A stretch of 64,000 nt of DNA from positions 310,001 through 374,000 of the forward strand of contig NZ_JAMDLI010000008.1 of the NCBI RefSeq assembly GCF_023721815.1. Direction: 5' to 3'. Within the stretch, counting starts at the first letter, position 1. Each line of letters opens with the position of its first letter. The notes below the pieces were generated by a model. That model was not told where the DNA came from and did no database searches. It saw only the letters and a program-made list of their open reading frames with translations. Below are positions 60,716-64,000 of this stretch, in pieces. Position numbers and translations under genes: made by a program. This DNA is from Pleomorphomonas sp. JP5 (GTDB lineage: Bacteria; Pseudomonadota; Alphaproteobacteria; Rhizobiales; Pleomorphomonadaceae).

Positions 60716-63163
60716 ATGGCGGGCAACGACCTCAGTCGAGGGTCGGGAACGTGGAAGGCGCGTCTTTTTGGCGACGCCGAAACGGAGAGACTTCTCAAGG
60801 GACACGCCGGCCTTCTCGTCCGCCCCTCCTATCTGCGCCTGCTCCAGGCCGAGCCGCTGTTTCGGCGTTCGATCCCGGTTCTGATCTCCGCCTTCCTTCT
60901 GATGGGCGGCATCTTCCACGTCTCCAGTCTTCTGCAGCAGCGGACCGACACCTATCGTTCGGCCTCCGACATGGTGGCGCTACTGGCCGAAGCGCTGGAC
61001 GCCGACCTCTCGGTTCACCCCTCGCTCGGAAAGACAGAGGCCAGCTATTCGGGCGTGATGCGCGCCGCCCTGCGCGACAGCCTGCCGCCGTCGGCGACAA
61101 GCGACGGTCGCGTCATTCTGTTCGCCGATGCCGACGGCGCCATTCGGGCAACGGCGCCGGAGGGGGCATTCGTCGGCAAAGGCACCATCTCGGACCTCTT
61201 CGGAGCCGACCAGCCGATGCTGGTGTTCGGCAAACGCGCCGGCGTCCTGGACGTGACGCTGGCCGGAGGCACCGAAGCGCTCGCCACCGTTCGCAACCTC
61301 GTGGGCGATCGCGGCACGGTCGCCGTCTATCAACCGCTGGCGCAGGTTTATGTCGGCTGGCGGCACGACGTCACCATGACGGCCGTCCTGTTCGTCGGTA
61401 CGTCCCTGATCCTGATCGCCGTGGTCTACGCCTTCTTCGCCCAGATGAGCCGGGCCAGAGAGGCCGACCGCATCTACAACGCCACGCAGGCGCGCGTCGA
61501 CACGGCGCTCAGGCGCGGCCGATGCGGCCTTTGGGACTGGGACCTTGCCCGGGGCCGGTTGTTCTGGTCGCCGTCCATGTACGTGATACTGGGCATGGAG
61601 CCCAACTCCGACCTGATGGGCTTCAACGACCTGCAGGGCATGATCCATCCCGACGACGTCGACCTCTACGAGCTTGCCAAGGAGGTCCTGGAAACCGGCC
61701 AGCCCTCCGTCGACCTGGAGTTCCGCATCCGCCATGCCAGCGGCGAATGGGTGTGGCTGAGGATGCGGGCCGAAGTGGTTCGCGACCATGACGGCTCGCA
61801 CCACCTCATCGGCATCACCGTCGACGTCACCGAGCAGAAGACGCTGGCCCAGGAAAACGCCACCGCCGCCATCCGCCTGCGCGACGGCATCGACACCATT
61901 TCCGAAGCCTTCGTCATCTGGGACTCGGAAAACCGTCTGGTCATGTGCAACTCGAAGTACCAGAGCCTGCACCAGTTGCCCGACAGCGTCGCCCGCCCCG
62001 GCACCCCCTACGCCGATGTCATGGCTGCGGCCCGTCAGCCCAAGGTATCGAGCGAGGGCCTGCGCTATTCGATGACCGGTGGAGAGCGCTCCTACGAAGC
62101 GCGGCTTGACGACGGGCGCTGGCTGCAGATCAACGAACGCCGCACCAAGGACGGAGGTTTCGTCTCGGTCGGAACAGACATCACCCAGTTGAAGCGTCAC
62201 GAAGAGAACCTCCTCGAGAGCGAGCGGCAGCTGATGGCAACCGTCGCCGATCTTCGCCAGCACCGCCACAAGATGCAGCTGCAGACCACCCAGTTGGTCG
62301 AGCTTGCCGAGAAATATGCCGAGGAGAAGGCGCGCGCCGAGGCGGCCAACCGGGCGAAGTCCGAGTTCCTGGCCTCGATGAGCCACGAGCTCAGGACGCC
62401 GCTCAATGCCATCATCGGCTTCTCGGACATCATGATGTCCGGCATGTTCGGCGATCTCGGGTCGGAGAAATACACCGACTACTGCCGCGACATCCACGAC
62501 AGCGGCATCTATCTGCTCAACGTCATCTCCGACATCCTCGACATGTCCAAGATCGAGGCCGGCAGGGTCAATCTCTCGCTCGAGTCGGTGGTTGTCGACG
62601 AAGTGCTCGGCGAGTGCGTGCGCATCATGTCGTCCCAGGCAGAGGCGCGGCAGATCATCCTCGCCACCGACTTCGTGGGCCTGGAGCCGATGGTGGCCGA
62701 TCGTCGCGCCGTCAAGCAGGTGGCGCTCAACCTCCTGTCCAACGCGCTGAAGTTCACGCCGGCATCCGGCACCGTGACGGTGCGCACGCGGCAAGCGGGT
62801 GACAATGTCCTGTTCTCGGTGAGCGATACCGGCATCGGCATTCCAGCCGGCTCGCTGGACCAGATCGCCAAGCCCTTCGTGCAGGTGGAAAACCAGCTGA
62901 CGCGCAAGCACCCGGGTTCCGGTCTCGGTCTGGCCATCGCCCAGTCGCTGGTGGCGTTGCATGGCGGCCATATGACGATAGAATCGGTGGAGGGGGCTGG
63001 CACGACCGTCACCATTTCGATGCCGCGCATCGCATCGCCGACGGCAAGCGACGGCACCGCCGCCGTGGCGACATCGCAGGCGGGCTCGGCCGTTGCCACG
63101 GCCTATCCACGCGTCGTCGCCTCGCCCGACGTGTTCACCGAACCCCGGCGAACGGTGCACTGA
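60716..63163 (+). CDS. PAS-containing sensor histidine kinase, PleC/PdhS-like
   Basis: This 815-residue membrane kinase has a first helix near residues 55-75 (SIPVLISAFLLMGGIFHVSSLL), a periplasmic sensor region to about residue 225, and a second helix (VLFVGTSLILIAVVYAFFA). A PAS domain follows (GLWDWDLARGRLFWSPSMYVILGMEPNSDL ... HLIGITVDVTEQK), then a second PAS (AFVIWDSENRLVMCNSKYQ ... GTDITQLKR) and a coiled coil. HisKA has His557 in SHELRTPLNAIIGFSD, and the HATPase shows NLLSNALKFT, DTGIGIP and GSGLGLAI. The neighbouring pepN and glnE order fits a PleC-type kinase in Hyphomicrobiales. ATG 60716 follows GGGG; ATG 60695 is an alternative. Confidence 0.9.
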   Translation: MAGNDLSRGSGTWKARLFGDAETERLLKGHAGLLVRPSYLRLLQAEPLFRRSIPVLISAFLLMGGIFHVSSLLQQRTDTYRSASDMVALLAEALDADLSVHPSLGKTEASYSGVMRAALRDSLPPSATSDGRVILFADADGAIRATAPEGAFVGKGTISDLFGADQPMLVFGKRAGVLDVTLAGGTEALATVRNLVGDRGTVAVYQPLAQVYVGWRHDVTMTAVLFVGTSLILIAVVYAFFAQMSRAREADRIYNATQARVDTALRRGRCGLWDWDLARGRLFWSPSMYVILGMEPNSDLMGFNDLQGMIHPDDVDLYELAKEVLETGQPSVDLEFRIRHASGEWVWLRMRAEVVRDHDGSHHLIGITVDVTEQKTLAQENATAAIRLRDGIDTISEAFVIWDSENRLVMCNSKYQSLHQLPDSVARPGTPYADVMAAARQPKVSSEGLRYSMTGGERSYEARLDDGRWLQINERRTKDGGFVSVGTDITQLKRHEENLLESERQLMATVADLRQHRHKMQLQTTQLVELAEKYAEEKARAEAANRAKSEFLASMSHELRTPLNAIIGFSDIMMSGMFGDLGSEKYTDYCRDIHDSGIYLLNVISDILDMSKIEAGRVNLSLESVVVDEVLGECVRIMSSQAEARQIILATDFVGLEPMVADRRAVKQVALNLLSNALKFTPASGTVTVRTRQAGDNVLFSVSDTGIGIPAGSLDQIAKPFVQVENQLTRKHPGSGLGLAIAQSLVALHGGHMTIESVEGAGTTVTISMPRIASPTASDGTAAVATSQAGSAVATAYPRVVASPDVFTEPRRTVH

Positions 63164-63166
63164 GGC

Positions 63167-64000
63167 TCAGCCGGCGCGCCGAACCACCGGTCCGATGATC
63201 TCGACGAAGGCGTCGCGTACCGCCGCCTGACGCTCGCGAAGCTCGGCCTCGAGTTGGGCAAGCGACGGGGCCGATGCGACACGGCAGAGCACATCATGAA
63301 CGCCGCGCGGTGCTTCGACCACCGATGTCTTGACCGGAAGCGTGAGGCGCTGGGCCTGCGTCAGGTCGCCGAACAGGCGAATGGCCGGCAGCAACACGTC
63401 GCGATGGGCGGACGAGAGAAGACCATGGGTCGCCGCCGACAGCAGCACCGCCTCGGTATTGCGCAGCCGTATCGCCGGCTCCCGCCAGTCGTTGACGAGG
63501 CGTAGCGTCTGGGCGATGAACTCCAGATCGACCAGCCCACCAGGAGCCCGCTTGAGGTTCCAGGGATCGGAAGACCCCTTTTCCTGTTCGAGCCGGGCCC
63601 GCATGTCCGCAGCGTCGGCGAGCACTTTCTCAGGATCTCGCTGCCGACATAGCGTCTCGGCGATCACGCGCTCCGCTTCTTGTCCGAGCCCGCCGGTGGA
63701 CGCGACGACACGGGCGCGAGTCAGCGCCATATGTTCCCAGGTCCACGCCTCCTCCAGCTGGTAGCGCTCGAACGCGTCGATTCGGGTAGCGAGCGGTCCA
63801 GCGTTCCCCGAGGGGCGCAGGCGGAAATCGACGTCGTAAAGCGTGCCCTCGGCCGTCGGCGCGGTGATTGCCGTCACGAGACGCTGGGTCAGTCGCGCAT
63901 AATACTGGTTCGGAGAAATCGGCCGACGCCCGTCACTCTGAAGCGCGTCGCGGTCGTGATCATAGAGCAGGATCAGATCAAGGTCCGAGGCGGCGGTGAG
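63167..64000 (-). CDS. glnE: Glutamine-synthetase adenylyltransferase GlnE, C-terminal part
   Basis: GlnE adenylylates and deadenylylates glutamine synthetase in response to nitrogen. The 277 readable residues are the end of the second (adenylyltransferase) domain. They include the nucleotidyltransferase motif SDLDLILLYDHD at the window edge, RLRPSGNAGPLATRIDAFERYQLEEAWTWEHMALTRARVV, RAPGGLVDLEFIAQTLRLVN and the GlnD_UR_UTase helical end. The gene continues beyond 64000, so some 700 N-terminal residues are outside. Its stop lies four bases from that of the convergent kinase gene. Confidence 0.96.
   Translation of the reverse strand, partial: LTAASDLDLILLYDHDRDALQSDGRRPISPNQYYARLTQRLVTAITAPTAEGTLYDVDFRLRPSGNAGPLATRIDAFERYQLEEAWTWEHMALTRARVVASTGGLGQEAERVIAETLCRQRDPEKVLADAADMRARLEQEKGSSDPWNLKRAPGGLVDLEFIAQTLRLVNDWREPAIRLRNTEAVLLSAATHGLLSSAHRDVLLPAIRLFGDLTQAQRLTLPVKTSVVEAPRGVHDVLCRVASAPSLAQLEAELRERQAAVRDAFVEIIGPVVRRAG

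Noticed and set aside
60980-63160. A 726-codon minus-strand frame opposite the PAS histidine kinase gene
   Set aside because: It is a shadow of the kinase frame; the kinase has all catalytic motifs and this has none.

Overview
The window is about 64 kb of GC-rich alphaproteobacterial chromosome, most probably from the Hyphomicrobiales (Rhizobiales). The grounds are the gene order radA-cvpA-purF, a fused trpE(G) behind a Trp-rich leader peptide, HisKA kinases of the DivJ/PleC/PdhS kind, PilZ and BTLCP proteins with rhizobial features, a class A RNase P RNA and heavy use of G/C-ending codons. No insertion sequence, prophage, CRISPR array, toxin-antitoxin pair or defence island is visible, so this is core or near-core chromosome. 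The genus cannot be fixed from sequence alone.

Layout. Positions 1-9.2 kb hold a truncated Lrp/AsnC regulator, a membrane histidine kinase, a very large DUF2339 membrane protein, an XRE regulator, an MFS transporter, the manganese exporter gene mntP with a yybP-ykoY riboswitch and a Mur/Fur-like operator, a 3-hydroxyisobutyrate-dehydrogenase-type enzyme and a glycine-zipper lipoprotein. Positions 9.2-20.5 kb hold a polar amino-acid ABC importer without its ATPase, mobA, the Fe-S carrier gene mrp/apbC, an EamA transporter, an AcuI-like reductase, a SleB-type cell-wall hydrolase, glyS and an HD phosphohydrolase. Positions 20.5-28.2 kb hold a Nudix hydrolase, a LuxR-type response regulator, ETF-ubiquinone oxidoreductase, a family-4-like uracil-DNA glycosylase, a WrbA-like flavodoxin, rnpB, a lytic transglycosylase, an N-acetylmuramoyl-alanine amidase and an SDR. 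Positions 28.2-38.3 kb hold purF, cvpA, radA, two small genes (one of only 27 codons), a CBS protein, a rhomboid homologue that has lost its catalytic residues, PAS and tandem-PilZ proteins, a BTLCP protease and an ArsR regulator.

Positions 38.4-54.3 kb are dominated by a near-complete reductive pyrimidine-degradation locus. It has an NMT1-type ABC importer (binding protein, two permeases, ATPase), dihydropyrimidinase, a GNAT acetyltransferase translationally coupled to an N-carbamoyl-beta-alanine amidohydrolase, an omega-amino-acid:pyruvate aminotransferase, a RutR-like TetR regulator, a divergent cupin-XRE regulator and the two-subunit dihydropyrimidine dehydrogenase PreT/PreA. Together these should import a pyrimidine and convert uracil or thymine through the dihydro and N-carbamoyl forms to beta-alanine, then malonate semialdehyde. 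An AraC-AzoR pair and a methyltransferase interrupt the locus. A dyad just upstream of the amidohydrolase resembles the RutR operator.

Positions 54.3-64 kb hold a candidate small RNA with a strong intrinsic terminator, trpE(G) with a complete attenuator (leader peptide with three consecutive Trp codons), pepN, a PAS histidine kinase of the PleC/PdhS class and the C-terminal part of glnE.

The items most worth following up are the two-layer manganese control of mntP, the small RNA at about 54.7 kb, the 27-codon membrane microprotein, the rhomboid pseudoprotease, the RutR-like operator and the acetyltransferase inside the pyrimidine operon. I found no clearly new multi-gene system.
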